Shown here in pieces: positions 8,493 to 18,454 of a DNA stretch of 64,000 nucleotides (its first letter is position 1; each line of letters begins with the position of its first letter). The DNA lies in the NCBI GenBank assembly GCA_038200275.1, contig JBBPYC010000059.1, positions 112,368 to 176,367 on the forward strand, read 5' to 3'. The notes beneath the pieces were generated by a model, which searched no databases, was not told where the DNA came from, and saw only the letters and a list, made by a program, of their open reading frames with translations. The stretch is from JBBPYC01 sp038200275 (GTDB lineage: Bacteria > Pseudomonadota > Gammaproteobacteria > Burkholderiales > Burkholderiaceae_C). Position numbers and translations under genes: made by a program.

Positions 8493-10217
8493 ATGAACGA
8501 CATCCGCCGCACCATTTTGTGGGTGATTTTCGGCTTCTCGTTGGTCCTGCTATGGGATCAATGGCAGGTTCACAACGGCCATCGCGCCACGTTTTTCCCG
8601 AGCACGCCGAAGCAAACGGCTGCGCCCGCGTCGGGTGCGGCGCCGAACGTCGCTCCGCCAGTGGCCGCGGTGCCAAGCGCCGTGCCGGCCCCGGTCGGTG
8701 CGGGCGCATTGCCGCCTGGCGTGGCGGGTGCGCAAGTTCCGATCGGCGCCAGTGCGGCGGCGCGTGAAGGCACGGCTGCCGCGCTGGAACAAGTCACCGT
8801 CACCACCGACGTCTATCGTCTGAAGTTCGATAGCGAAGGCGGCTCTCTGGTGCAGGCCGACCTGCTGAAGTTCGGCGACGGCGGTGACAAGGCCCGAGCC
8901 CTGACGCTGCTCGACCGCAGTCCAAACCGGATCTACCTTGCGCAGACCGGCTTGATTGCGGCCAATGGCGGCGCCGCACTGCCGACCCACAAGACACCGA
9001 TGACCCTGATGCCGGGGCCGCGTGCGCTGGAGCCCGGCGCCGACAGCCTGACGGTGCGCTTTGAGTCCGAGGCCGTTGGCGGCGTCAAGCTGATCAAGTC
9101 CTGGACCATGCGGCGCGGGTCCTATGCGATCGATGCGCGCAGCGAAGTGATCAACGTCGGCAACGAACCGGTCTCCCCCCAGCTCTATCTGCAGTTGGTT
9201 CGCGACGGCAACAAGCCGCCCGGCGAATCCTCTTTTTATTCGACCTTCACCGGCCCTGCCGTCTATACAGACGCGAGCAAATACCACAAGCTCAGCTTCA
9301 AGGAAATCGAGGAAAACAAGGCTGAGTTCGACAAGCAGTCCACCAGCGGCTACGTCGCGATGGTGCAGCACTACTTCGCGAGCGCCTGGATCTTGCCGGC
9401 CGGCGTCACGCGCAGCCTGTTCGCGCGCAAGGTTGACACGAACCTGTACGCGGTCGGCATGATCGATTCGCTCGGCACCATCGCGCCGGGTGAGAGCAAG
9501 ACGGTGGACGCCACGCTCTACACCGGCCCGCAGCTTGAGAAACGCCTTGAAGCGCTGGAGCCGGGGCTGGAGTTGGTGAAGGACTACGGCTGGCTCACGA
9601 TCCTGGCCAAGCCGCTGTACTGGCTACTCGACAAGCTGCACGGTTTCCTGGGCAACTGGGGCTGGTCGATCGTCGCGCTCGTGGTGCTGCTGAAAGCCGC
9701 GTTCTATTGGTTGAACGCAAAGGCCTACGCGAGCATGGCCAAGATGAAGGCAATCAACCCGAAGATCACCGAGATGCGCGAGCGGCTGAAAGACAAGCCG
9801 CAGCAGATGCAGCAAGAGATGATGCGCATCTACCGCGAGGAAAAAGTCAATCCGATGGGCGGCTGCCTGCCGATCATGGTGCAGATGCCGGTGTTCATCG
9901 CGCTGTACTGGGTGCTGTCGTCCACGGTAGAGATGCGAGATGCGCCCTGGATCGGCTGGATCCATGACCTGTCCACGCCGGACCCGTATTACATCTTGCC
10001 GGTGGTGATGACGGCTACCTCGATGCTGCAGACCTGGCTGAACCCGAAACCGCCAGATCCCATGCAGGCCAAACTCATGTGGTACATGCCACTCGTGTTC
10101 GGCATCATGTTTTTTTTCTTCCCGTCGGGTCTGGTGCTCTACTGGATCACCAACAACATTTTGTCCATCACACAGCAGTGGGTGATTAACAAACGGCTCG
10201 GCGTGCTCGGCAAGTAG
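8493..10217 (+). CDS. yidC: Membrane protein insertase YidC
   Basis: This Oxa1/YidC-family insertase has 574 residues. An N-terminal membrane anchor (RRTILWVIFGFSLVLLW) is followed by an Ala/Pro/Val-rich linker, then a large periplasmic beta-domain (about residues 100-340). The C-terminal insertase core begins around GWLTILAKPLYWLLDKLHG. Conserved core segments include GCLPIMVQMPVFIALYWVL and FFFPSGLVLYWITNNILSI. It inserts and folds inner-membrane proteins alone or with SecYEG. It starts 12 bases after yidD. Confidence 0.98.
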   Translation: MNDIRRTILWVIFGFSLVLLWDQWQVHNGHRATFFPSTPKQTAAPASGAAPNVAPPVAAVPSAVPAPVGAGALPPGVAGAQVPIGASAAAREGTAAALEQVTVTTDVYRLKFDSEGGSLVQADLLKFGDGGDKARALTLLDRSPNRIYLAQTGLIAANGGAALPTHKTPMTLMPGPRALEPGADSLTVRFESEAVGGVKLIKSWTMRRGSYAIDARSEVINVGNEPVSPQLYLQLVRDGNKPPGESSFYSTFTGPAVYTDASKYHKLSFKEIEENKAEFDKQSTSGYVAMVQHYFASAWILPAGVTRSLFARKVDTNLYAVGMIDSLGTIAPGESKTVDATLYTGPQLEKRLEALEPGLELVKDYGWLTILAKPLYWLLDKLHGFLGNWGWSIVALVVLLKAAFYWLNAKAYASMAKMKAINPKITEMRERLKDKPQQMQQEMMRIYREEKVNPMGGCLPIMVQMPVFIALYWVLSSTVEMRDAPWIGWIHDLSTPDPYYILPVVMTATSMLQTWLNPKPPDPMQAKLMWYMPLVFGIMFFFFPSGLVLYWITNNILSITQQWVINKRLGVLGK

Positions 10218-10245
10218 GGCAGCTGGGTATGGCAGGCGGTCTGCG

Positions 10246-11661
10246 ATGAGCCGCGAGGCAGACGATCCGATCGCGGCGATCTCGACCGCGCCAGGCCGCG
10301 GCGCGGTCGGCATCGTGCGGATCTCTGGTCAGTCGCTCGATGGCTTGGCGCAGGCGCTCTGCGGCCGACCGCTGCTGCCGCGGGTCGCGACCTATCTTGC
10401 GTTTGCGGACAGCGACGGCCAGCCGATCGACCACGGCCTTGCGATATTTTTTCCCGCGCCGCATTCCTATACTGGCGAAGACGTGCTCGAACTGCAGGGC
10501 CACGGCGGCCCGGCCGTACTGCAGCTGCTGCTCGCGCGCGTATTGCAGGCTAGTGCAGCAGCAGCCAACGAACCGGACGCACCAGCAGCGTGGTCAGCCA
10601 AGGTGCGTCTTGCGCGCCCCGGGGAGTTCACCGAACGCGCATTTCTGAATGGCAAGCTCGATCTTGCGCAGGCCGAAGCCGTTGCCGATCTGATCGACGC
10701 CAGCACCGCGTCGGCTGCCCGCTCGGCCGCACGTTCGCTCGGCGGTGAGTTCTCACACCAGATCACGCAATTGCTGGACGCGCTCACGCAGCTGCGCATG
10801 CTGGTGGAGGCCACGCTCGACTTCCCGGAAGAAGAGGTCGACTTCCTGCAGGCCGCTGATGCGCAGGGCCAACTCGCGCGGCTGCGTGAACGCGTGGACA
10901 GCGTGCTGGCCACCGCGCGCCAGGGTGCGTTGCTGCGCGATGGCATCCGGATCGTGATCGCGGGCCAGCCCAACGTCGGCAAGAGTTCGCTGTTGAACGC
11001 GCTCGCAGGCGCTGAGCTCGCGATCGTCACCCCGGTGGCCGGCACCACGCGCGACAAGATCGCCACCACGATTGCGATTGAGGGCGTGCCGCTGCACGTG
11101 ATCGACACCGCCGGCTTGCGCGACAGCAACGATGCGGTCGAACGCATCGGCATCGCGCGCGCCTGGGACGAAATCGCAAACGCCGATGCGGTGCTGCTGG
11201 TGCACGATGCAGCGCGGGCAGATGCTCCTGAATACATAGCTGAAGACGAAAGACTGGCAGGTGCCTTGGCCGAAAAAGTTTCAAAAAACGTGCCTCGTCT
11301 TGAAATCTGGAACAAGCTCGACATCGCGACCATGCAAGCCCCGCCGGGCGCGCTGGCGCTGTCGGCCACAGCCGGTACCGGCCTGGCCGAATTGCGCGCC
11401 GAACTTCTGAAGATCGCGGGCTGGCAGGCGACGCCCGAAGGGGTTTATCTGGCGCGCGCACGCCACGTGCAGGCGTTGCTCGAGGTCGCTGAGCGGCTGC
11501 GGCAGGCGCAGGAGCTGCTCGCCGATGCGGCGTCTGCCCCGCTGGAGCTGATCGCTGAAGAACTGCGGCAGGCGCAAGCCGCACTGTCCGAGATCACCGG
11601 AAGGTTCACGTCAGATGACTTGCTCGGGGTGATCTTTTCCCGCTTTTGCATCGGCAAGTGA
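10246..11661 (+). CDS. mnmE: tRNA uridine-5-carboxymethylaminomethyl GTPase MnmE
   Basis: The protein has 471 residues and starts MSREADDPIAAISTAPGRG. It has an N-terminal folate-binding domain, a helical domain and an inserted G domain. G1 is GQPNVGKSS near residue 239, G3 is DTAGL near 286 and G4 is NKLD. The last four residues are CIGK, with the catalytic Cys of the family. With MnmG it installs the cmnm5 group on U34 of tRNAs. It ends the origin-proximal rightward gene string. Confidence 0.97.
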   Translation: MSREADDPIAAISTAPGRGAVGIVRISGQSLDGLAQALCGRPLLPRVATYLAFADSDGQPIDHGLAIFFPAPHSYTGEDVLELQGHGGPAVLQLLLARVLQASAAAANEPDAPAAWSAKVRLARPGEFTERAFLNGKLDLAQAEAVADLIDASTASAARSAARSLGGEFSHQITQLLDALTQLRMLVEATLDFPEEEVDFLQAADAQGQLARLRERVDSVLATARQGALLRDGIRIVIAGQPNVGKSSLLNALAGAELAIVTPVAGTTRDKIATTIAIEGVPLHVIDTAGLRDSNDAVERIGIARAWDEIANADAVLLVHDAARADAPEYIAEDERLAGALAEKVSKNVPRLEIWNKLDIATMQAPPGALALSATAGTGLAELRAELLKIAGWQATPEGVYLARARHVQALLEVAERLRQAQELLADAASAPLELIAEELRQAQAALSEITGRFTSDDLLGVIFSRFCIGK

Positions 11662-11903
11662 CCGGCGCTCCTGCCCGGCGACCGGCATGGGCTGCACGAC
11701 TGTGAGCGAATGCGCAACGGCGCGCCTTTTGCCCACTGGCTCGGCGTTCGCGACTGACCCCGCTCAGTAAACTGCGCCGCCATAGGCCACCTTTGCACGT
11801 TCCCGTTGGCAGGCGGCCGAAATGCCTTTGATCCGCCGTCCACGGTGGGGCGCCCAAGGGCCCGGGAAAAAGAACCACAAAGAACCCACCAGAGAGCCTT
11901 CCC

Positions 11904-12761
11904 ATGAGTTTTCTCAGCGTTTTGTTCGGTCGCAGCAAGCCCAGCAATGCTCGAACGGCCGCAGCCGATCCGGAGCGTATCGGTCAGCCGCGCGACGCAG
12001 CGGGCGGCGCAGTCACCGCCAAGTCCGCCTCGAGCTTGCCACTCGCCCCGCGCAGCGACGGCAAGACCGGTGTCGACGCCGAACGTGCCGATCGGCGTGA
12101 ACGGCTCTACCGCGTCGTGCGTGAAGCGTTGATGCGCTGCGGCGTGCTGTCGGCCAGCTACAAGTTCAAGGTGCTGTCCACCGATGCGCGCGGCCTGCAG
12201 TTTTTGGTCATGCTCGACGTGGCCAGCGACACTGCGCAACTGATGCGGTTCAGCGAAATCGAAGCGATCATCCGCCAGACGGCAAAAGACCAGTACGACG
12301 TCGACGTGGTTGCGGTCTACTCGCGCGTGAATCCGCAACTTGCAGCGCGTGCGACGCAGATGCCGACGGCGGGATACGGCGAACCAGCGCATTCGCAGCG
12401 CCCGTTCGCTATGGCACCAGGGCCTGCCAGTACGCAGGCCGGCCACAGCGCGGCCAACCACCACGCCGAAGCGCTCGGTATTGGCCAGGCGGCGCTGCCG
12501 GCAGGCAGCAGCGTGTTTGGTCTGGGCAAGACCGCCGCGCCGGACAGCCGGTTCGATCCGATCCATGCCGATGAAGTCAATGCGTTCAAGCGCGCCCTGT
12601 CTGGCAATAACAGCCAGCCGGCGCCGGCCGATGGCGTTGTGCGCCGGTCCGGCGCGCGTCGTAAGCCGATCATCGACTTCGAAGACACCCAGGTGGTTGC
12701 TGCGAGGGGCGGCCGCCCGGATCTCGGCTTGAGCGCCACGCAGTACGGGGATCTGCAGTAG
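11904..12761 (+). CDS. Conserved protein of unknown function
   Basis: The protein has 285 residues and starts MSFLSVLFGRSKPSNA. I see no signal peptide or membrane segment. An Ala/Gly/Ser-rich leader of about 60 residues precedes one compact alpha/beta stretch (about residues 65-145, RERLYRVVREALMRCGVLS onward). A long low-complexity, probably disordered tail follows, ending in a charged EDTQVVAARGGRPDLGLS segment. I do not recognise the family. It is preceded by a 240-base gap that probably holds its promoter and is followed by a convergent gene. Confidence 0.7.
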   Translation: MSFLSVLFGRSKPSNARTAAADPERIGQPRDAAGGAVTAKSASSLPLAPRSDGKTGVDAERADRRERLYRVVREALMRCGVLSASYKFKVLSTDARGLQFLVMLDVASDTAQLMRFSEIEAIIRQTAKDQYDVDVVAVYSRVNPQLAARATQMPTAGYGEPAHSQRPFAMAPGPASTQAGHSAANHHAEALGIGQAALPAGSSVFGLGKTAAPDSRFDPIHADEVNAFKRALSGNNSQPAPADGVVRRSGARRKPIIDFEDTQVVAARGGRPDLGLSATQYGDLQ

Positions 12762-12792
12762 ACAGCAGCCGACGCAGCAGTCGAGCGGCGGC

Positions 12793-13494
12793 TCAGTCGA
12801 TGGACGGCTTGAGCGTCATCGGCTGAGCAGACCAAGTGGGGAAATCGGCGCTTGCGCGCCTGAAACCACGTTGCTGCTGAGTCGGCCAGATGGATGGGAC
12901 GGTCGTGGTCGCCGTCTGCTTGCCCAGCAACGCGTCCTTCAATTGCAAATCGGCCGGGTCGCGGCCACGCCAGATCTGCATCGCCGCATTCAATACTTCG
13001 GAACCAGCAACAGTGCCGTGCACCTGGCGACCACTGGCGCGGAAGTTGGCACCCTGCTTGGGGTCGTTGTCGACCGTCAGCATGTCGACGGCCTTGAACT
13101 GTCGGAACTCGGCCAGCTCCTGTGTCGTTTGCAGCAGCGTCTGCGTGAGCCGCAGCGCTTCGGACGACTTCAGATTGCGCCCGATGCCGCGCATGAATGG
13201 CTGCGAAAGCTGATCCGATCCCACCGTGCGCAGCATCGCAAGGCTCAATTGCCCCGGCCCGGGTGCGGCCGGCACGGCTTGCACCGTATCGGCCTTGGCA
13301 CCCACAAGATAGAGTCCCGCCGCGTAGACCTTCACGACGAACTTCCAGCGCACGCCAGCGCCGTGGAGCTCGAGCTTGCTGCCAGCGAGTTGCAACTGGT
13401 TGGGAAATACCACGCCATAGAGGTCGGTGCTTGCGGCCTGAGCCGTCAGCGCAACGGCAGACAGGACAGCGCGGGCGACGGTGCGCAACGCCAT
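12793..13494 (-). CDS. Secreted chalcone isomerase-like domain protein
   Basis: The protein has 233 residues from the ATG at 13494, chosen because it directly precedes a signal peptide (MALRTVARAVLSAVALTAQAA). The body, with LHGAGVRWKFVVKVYAAGLYL and FMRGIGRNL, matches bacterial chalcone-isomerase-like proteins. These share the fold but usually not plant chalcone isomerase activity, and their role is unknown. It is periplasmic by prediction and divergent from trpE, with a 218-base shared gap. Confidence 0.75.
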   Translation of the reverse strand: MALRTVARAVLSAVALTAQAASTDLYGVVFPNQLQLAGSKLELHGAGVRWKFVVKVYAAGLYLVGAKADTVQAVPAAPGPGQLSLAMLRTVGSDQLSQPFMRGIGRNLKSSEALRLTQTLLQTTQELAEFRQFKAVDMLTVDNDPKQGANFRASGRQVHGTVAGSEVLNAAMQIWRGRDPADLQLKDALLGKQTATTTVPSIWPTQQQRGFRRASADFPTWSAQPMTLKPSID

Positions 13495-13712
13495 TCGTTT
13501 GATGAAATGTATGAGCGTTTCTTTCTCTTGAAGTGAGTTGGTCTGAAACCAAGTCCAGTCACGAGCGGGCACATGCCAAGTGCGCGACACAGACAGGGCG
13601 ATGCCTGGCCGATCGGAGCGCACCCGGTAGTGCAATCGTTTCGTCTTGCGTTGTTAAACTGCCTCGCGGGTCAGGTCGCGCCAGCAGACTTATTTGGCAG
13701 AGTCGCAAAATC

Positions 13713-15263
13713 ATGCACGACCCCCAACTTCCACGCAACTTAACCTCGCCCGTGATCACCGAACTCGAATTCAAGTCGCTGAGCGCGCAGGGCTTCAACC
13801 GCATCCCGTTGATGGTGGAAGCGTTTGCGGATCTGGAAACCCCGTTGTCGCTGTACTTGAAGCTTGCCCACGGCAAGCGGGCGGGTCGGCACAGCTTCCT
13901 GCTCGAATCGGTGGTCGGCGGCGAACGGTTCGGCCGCTACAGCTTCATCGGACTGCCAGCCGACACGCTGCTACGCGCCAGCGGCTTCGGCACGGATGCT
14001 CGCACCGAAGTTGTGAAAGGCGGCGCCGTGATAGAGACCGCGCACGGCAATCCGCTTGACTTCATCGCCGCCTACCAGGAGCGCTTCAAGGTCGCGCTGA
14101 CCCCCGGGTTGCCGCGTTTTTGCGGCGGTCTGGCCGGCTACTTCGGCTACGACACGGTGCGCCACATCGAGAAAAAGCTTGGGAAAAGCTGTCCGCCCGA
14201 TCCGCTCGGCTGCCCGGACATCGTGCTGCTGCAGTGCGAAGAACTGGCCGTGATCGACAACCTCTCCGGCAAGCTGTATCTGATCGTCTATGCCGATCCG
14301 CATCAAGCCGAGGCGTATCAAAACGCGCGCCGCCGCTTGCGCGAGTTACGCCAGCAATTGACGTATTCCGTCAGCGCGCCGGTGATCCGCCCGAGCCAGT
14401 CCTACCCAGCCGAACGCGACTTCGCCAAGGCCGACTACATCGCTGCGGTCGAACGCGCGAAAGAACTGATCGAAGCCGGCGAGTGCATGCAGGTGCAGAT
14501 CGGTCAGCGCATCAAGAAGCGCTATACCGAGTCACCGTTGTCGCTGTACCGCGCGCTGCGTTCGTTGAACCCGAGCCCGTACATGTACTACTACGATTTC
14601 GGCGACTTCCATGTGGTCGGCGCGAGTCCCGAAATCCTCGTGCGGCAGGAAAAAGTCAGCGTGGACGGCAAGCCCGCCGAGAAGATCACGATCCGCCCAC
14701 TGGCCGGCACACGCCCGCGCGGCGCCACGCCCGAAGCCGATGCGGCGGCCGAGGTCGAGCTTGTAAACGATCCGAAAGAGCGCGCCGAACACGTGATGCT
14801 GATCGACCTGGCGCGCAACGACATCGGCCGCATTGCAACCGTCGGCAGCGTCAGAGTCACGGAAGCGTTCGCGGTGGAACGCTACAGCCATGTGATGCAC
14901 ATCGTCAGCAACGTCGAAGGAATCCTGCAAGACGGCATGACGAACATCGATGTGTTGCGCGCCACCTTTCCCGCCGGCACACTGACCGGCGCGCCGAAGG
15001 TGCACGCGATGGAGTTGATCGACCAGTTCGAGCCCGTCAAGCGGGGCTTGTACGGCGGTGCCTGCGGCTACCTCAGCTATGCCGGTGACATGGACGTCGC
15101 GATCGCGATCCGCACCGGCGTCATCAAGGATCAGATGCTCTACGTGCAGGCGGCCGCCGGCGTGGTGGCCGACTCGGTGCCCGAACTCGAATGGAAAGAA
15201 ACCGAAGCCAAAGCCCGCGCTTTGTTGCGTGCGGCGGAATTGGTGGAAGAGGGGCTGGAGTAG
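13713..15263 (+). CDS. trpE: Anthranilate synthase component I
   Basis: The protein has 516 residues from the ATG at 13713. The usual family start, ITELEFKSLSAQGFNRIP, follows 13 residues later. An N-terminal regulatory domain (tryptophan site) is followed by the chorismate-binding domain with RPLAGTRPRG, DPKERAEHVMLIDLARNDIG and FPAGTLTGAPK. It makes anthranilate from chorismate together with the TrpG amidotransferase. No trpG, trpD or trpC follows. The next gene is on the opposite strand, so trpE is separated from the rest of the pathway. Confidence 0.96.
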   Translation: MHDPQLPRNLTSPVITELEFKSLSAQGFNRIPLMVEAFADLETPLSLYLKLAHGKRAGRHSFLLESVVGGERFGRYSFIGLPADTLLRASGFGTDARTEVVKGGAVIETAHGNPLDFIAAYQERFKVALTPGLPRFCGGLAGYFGYDTVRHIEKKLGKSCPPDPLGCPDIVLLQCEELAVIDNLSGKLYLIVYADPHQAEAYQNARRRLRELRQQLTYSVSAPVIRPSQSYPAERDFAKADYIAAVERAKELIEAGECMQVQIGQRIKKRYTESPLSLYRALRSLNPSPYMYYYDFGDFHVVGASPEILVRQEKVSVDGKPAEKITIRPLAGTRPRGATPEADAAAEVELVNDPKERAEHVMLIDLARNDIGRIATVGSVRVTEAFAVERYSHVMHIVSNVEGILQDGMTNIDVLRATFPAGTLTGAPKVHAMELIDQFEPVKRGLYGGACGYLSYAGDMDVAIAIRTGVIKDQMLYVQAAAGVVADSVPELEWKETEAKARALLRAAELVEEGLE

Positions 15264-15293
15264 CGCCGCGATCGCGTATCTCGACAGGACGAG

Positions 15294-15716
15294 CTACTCG
15301 ATTTTTTGTGTGTTGGCTGCCACACGTTCTGAGTAGCGGTTGAACCGCCAGGCCGTGCCTTGCTGCGTCACGCGGCGCCAGGTCGCGCGCTTTTCTGCCG
15401 GGCTCATCTCGGTCCAGCGCTGTACTTCGTCGAAGGTCCGGCCGCAACCCTTGCAGAGGTCGTCGCCCTGGGTGGTCGAGCAGATCGCGATGCAGGGTGT
15501 ATCCGGCGTGGTTGCATACCAGTCGAGCCAGGCGCGGTGGGCCGCATCGGGCAGGGTGGCTTCGTCGGCCTCATCTTCGTGCGCATACACCATCAGCGCA
15601 TAGACCTCGGCCAACGCGCGCGTCTCGGCTGGCAAGGTGATGCCGTCGGGCGACGGCTTGGCCATGCGCCAATGATTGATGGCGGCTTCGATGTCGGTGA
15701 TGTGGATGCCGGCCAT
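15294..15716 (-). CDS. DUF3717-DUF1289 fusion protein
   Basis: The protein has 140 residues. The N-terminal half (HITDIEAAINHWRM to ALAEVYALMVY) matches DUF3717, a small domain common in Burkholderiales. The C-terminal half (PCIAICSTTQGDDLCKGCGR, then EVQRWTEMSPAEKRATWRRV) matches DUF1289, a short Cys-rich domain usually found alone. Four Cys in the DUF1289 part suggest metal binding. The function of both is unknown. It is convergent with trpE. Confidence 0.8.
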   Translation of the reverse strand: MAGIHITDIEAAINHWRMAKPSPDGITLPAETRALAEVYALMVYAHEDEADEATLPDAAHRAWLDWYATTPDTPCIAICSTTQGDDLCKGCGRTFDEVQRWTEMSPAEKRATWRRVTQQGTAWRFNRYSERVAANTQKIE

Positions 15717-15877
15717 GATGGGTGTGCATGATGCAACGAAGCGCGTTCACATGATCGACTCGGGGCCTTCGCCGCAGCGGCGTTCGCCCTGGCTTGACGC
15801 ATGGAACGCTCGAATGGTCCAATGAATCGATTGCTTTGCCAGAAGCCAGCCCCATTTTGCCAAAGGACCCGAACGCC

Positions 15878-16369
15878 ATGGACCAGATCATCGTATATGT
15901 GGACGAAGCCGACCACGCTCGCCAGCAGATCGGGCCTCTGCGCCGTACCGGCGCAGGTCACAACGCCGCATTGGGTGTCCAGTCGACTCCAGCGGCTGCC
16001 ACGCACTGGATTGTCGTGGCCTGCCCGCCGAAGCTGCCGCGCGATGCAAGCAAGTGGGTGTCGGCCGAATCGGTCGAAGGCTGGCGCCAGGACTGGGCGT
16101 CCGAGCTGTTCAACGAATTGCGGCCACTGTTCAACGCGCCCGGCGACAAACTGACCTGCGTGTTGGCCACCGGTGAGCTCGTCAAGCTGACCGATACGCT
16201 GATCGCCGAGCATGGCAATGGGCGGGTGCTCGATGCGCGTTGCCCCAAATACGGTGTCGATCTGGCGCCGGTCAGCAAGGACCAGAAGCCGCCCTCGAGC
16301 GGCTGGAAGTGGCAGATTCCGGCCGCGCTGGCGGGCCTTGGCGCGTTGTTGGTGCTCGGGGCCGAATAA
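15878..16369 (+). CDS. Conserved protein with C-terminal membrane anchor
   Basis: The protein has 163 residues from the ATG at 15878 (MDQIIVYVDEADHARQQIGP). An AAAGGA-type ribosome site about 10 bases upstream supports this start over the longer frame. The body is soluble, with WIVVACPPKLPRDASKWVS and a later KLTCVLATGELVKLTDTLIA strand-helix. A single hydrophobic segment at the end (IPAALAGLGALLVLGAE) would anchor it to the membrane with a cytoplasmic domain. I do not recognise a named family. Confidence 0.7.
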   Translation: MDQIIVYVDEADHARQQIGPLRRTGAGHNAALGVQSTPAAATHWIVVACPPKLPRDASKWVSAESVEGWRQDWASELFNELRPLFNAPGDKLTCVLATGELVKLTDTLIAEHGNGRVLDARCPKYGVDLAPVSKDQKPPSSGWKWQIPAALAGLGALLVLGAE

Positions 16370-16431
16370 CGCGCGCGCTGCGTCCCGACAGCGCAAGCAT
16401 CGCGCGGGCCCGGTGCTATCCTCCCCCGCCT

Positions 16432-16788
16432 ATGAAGTTGATCCTCAAATGGCTGCTGTCGGCCGTCGCCTTGCTGGTGGTGGCCTACATCTATGCGGGT
16501 GGCGTGCAGGTGGCCGGCTTCGGCGCCGCGCTGCTGGCCGCATTTGTGATCGGGCTCATGAACATCATCGTGCGGCCGATTCTGGTGCTGCTGACCTTGC
16601 CGATCACGCTGGTCACGCTAGGCCTGTTTCTGTTCGTCATCAACGCGCTGATCTTCTGGTGGGCCGGTGAACTGCTTGGCGGCTTTCACGTGCAAGGCTT
16701 CGGCGCCGCACTGCTTGGCTCGCTGATTTACAGCGGGTTGAGCCTGATCATCGACTCAGCGCTCGAGCGCCTGTTCTCGCACGATTGA
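16432..16788 (+). CDS. Phage-holin family IV-like membrane protein
   Basis: The protein has 118 residues and four predicted membrane helices. The family core AFVIGLMNIIVRPILVLLTL is followed by TLVTLGLFLFVINALIFW. This matches the PF04020 family of small chromosomal membrane proteins, which are named after phage holins but have no shown lytic role. Its last 33 bases overlap the end of the convergent protease gene. Confidence 0.85.
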   Translation: MKLILKWLLSAVALLVVAYIYAGGVQVAGFGAALLAAFVIGLMNIIVRPILVLLTLPITLVTLGLFLFVINALIFWWAGELLGGFHVQGFGAALLGSLIYSGLSLIIDSALERLFSHD

Positions 16789-18291
16789 CTGCACCTGGCG
16801 CAGCCGGGTGTCGATGATCGACGCTTCGATGTGCTCGGCGGGCGATCGGTTGCCGCCACCGGCCTGAGCCCGCACCACGTCTTGCGCGGCACGAAACCGG
16901 TCCACTGCAGCCGGGTAGTCGAACTGCGCCACGCGCGCTTCCGCCTCGGCTCGCAACGAACGCAACCGCTCGCCCTGCACGCCGCGCGCGGCCGCCAATT
17001 GCAGCCAGGCCGCCGCATCGCGCGGGTGCAGCGCGACCCAGGTCTGCAGCCGGTCGGCTGCCGCATCGGGCTGGCCAGCACGGCTCGACGCCTGCGCAAA
17101 CAGCAGCAATTCCGGCCGCCGATCCAGCCGTTCGTCCTTCAGCAGGCTGACCGCAGCGGCCGCGTTGCCGTCGGCCAGTTCGACTTCCGCCGTCAGCAGC
17201 CGACGCAGCCGCGCAGCGGCGGGGTCGGATTTCACCAACAAGCCGAGCGGCTCCAGCAGCGCTCGCGCCGCGCGCACGTCCCGCAAGCGCAGATTCGCCA
17301 GCACCGCTGCATACAGCGCGCCGGTCTGCTGCGCGGCGTCCTTGCGGCCGAACGTGCTGCCAGAGACTTCTGCGACGTAGCTGCGCAAGACATCCACGCC
17401 CGGATCGGTCAGCACGCGCGAGCGTGCGGTGGCCATGGCGTGTTCGAGCGTCATCGGCGGCGCCTGGGTGTTCATGCCCGCCTGGGTCTCGCGGTTTTGC
17501 ATGTCTGCGATGCGCTCGGTCGTCAACGGGTGGGACCTGAGATACGGAAATGAGCCGTTGTCGTTGATGCGGCTCGCGGTCTGCAGCTTGCCGAACATCG
17601 ATGCGAAACCGCGCGGATCGAAGCCGGCCTGGCTCGACACGCCGAAACCCACCCGGTCCGCCTCCCGCTCCATGTCGCGCGAGAAATTCAATTGCGTCTG
17701 TGCGGCCACCGCGCTGCCGCCGACGATCATTGCGTTGGCCGCCGCCGGGCTGCGGCTGGCCGCCAGGATGCCCAGCAGCATCGCGCCGATCAACAGCGGC
17801 GTGGTGCGGCCCTGGTTGGCGATCAGCCGCACGATGTGCCGCTGCGTCACGTGGGACAACTCATGCGCAAGGACGGATGCGAGTTCGTCCTTGCTCGTCA
17901 CGATGTTGATGAGTCCGGTGTTCACGCCCAGAAAACCCCCCGGCAGCGCGAACGCGTTGACCCCCCGGTCGCGCAGCAGCATGACCTCCCAGGCAAAGCG
18001 CTCGGCCAACTCGGGCGACAGGTCCCCGCGCGCGCGCGCCGCGGCCATCAAGGGCTGCCAGATGCCCTGCACGTATTCGGCCAACACCGGGTCGTCCAGA
18101 TAGTCGGGATCGCGGTAGATTTCTTTGGCGATGCGCTCGCCAATGCGCAATTCGGCTGCAAGCGACATCTCCGCGCCGTCGCCCAGCGAAGGCAACTGGG
18201 CGGCGGCCGGGAGTGCGGAAGTCAGGCAGATTGCTATCGATATGGCAGCAACAAGTGAACGTCTTGCATGCGCCTTGGCAGCTTTTTTCAT
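16756..18291 (-). CDS. Periplasmic M48-family metalloprotease with TPR domain (BepA-like)
   Basis: The protein has 511 residues from the ATG at 18291 (MKKAAKAHARRSLVAA), chosen because a signal peptide ending in ALPAAAQ follows. The zinc site HELSH is near residue 143, and the third ligand region is RDMEREADRVGFG. A C-terminal half of helical repeats (TPR-like, LEPLGLLVKSDPAAARLRRL and on) resembles BepA/YfgC, which degrades or rescues stalled outer-membrane proteins such as LptD and BamA. Metal ligands are intact. The 3' end overlaps the holin-like gene tail to tail by 33 bases. Confidence 0.88.
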   Translation of the reverse strand: MKKAAKAHARRSLVAAISIAICLTSALPAAAQLPSLGDGAEMSLAAELRIGERIAKEIYRDPDYLDDPVLAEYVQGIWQPLMAAARARGDLSPELAERFAWEVMLLRDRGVNAFALPGGFLGVNTGLINIVTSKDELASVLAHELSHVTQRHIVRLIANQGRTTPLLIGAMLLGILAASRSPAAANAMIVGGSAVAAQTQLNFSRDMEREADRVGFGVSSQAGFDPRGFASMFGKLQTASRINDNGSFPYLRSHPLTTERIADMQNRETQAGMNTQAPPMTLEHAMATARSRVLTDPGVDVLRSYVAEVSGSTFGRKDAAQQTGALYAAVLANLRLRDVRAARALLEPLGLLVKSDPAAARLRRLLTAEVELADGNAAAAVSLLKDERLDRRPELLLFAQASSRAGQPDAAADRLQTWVALHPRDAAAWLQLAAARGVQGERLRSLRAEAEARVAQFDYPAAVDRFRAAQDVVRAQAGGGNRSPAEHIEASIIDTRLRQVQSIVREQALER

Positions 18292-18454
18292 AAAAATGGT
18301 CTTAAAACGAATCGAGCGGCAGAGAGCCAATAAGGATCGGGGCGCCGGCTTGCTTGCTTTCTATGATGGGCAGGTTTGACTGGCCTGTGCGCCAATGCGT
18401 TCGCGCGCTTTTCATTGTCGCGCCGCCACCCGGATAAATGACGGAGCACCCTCA

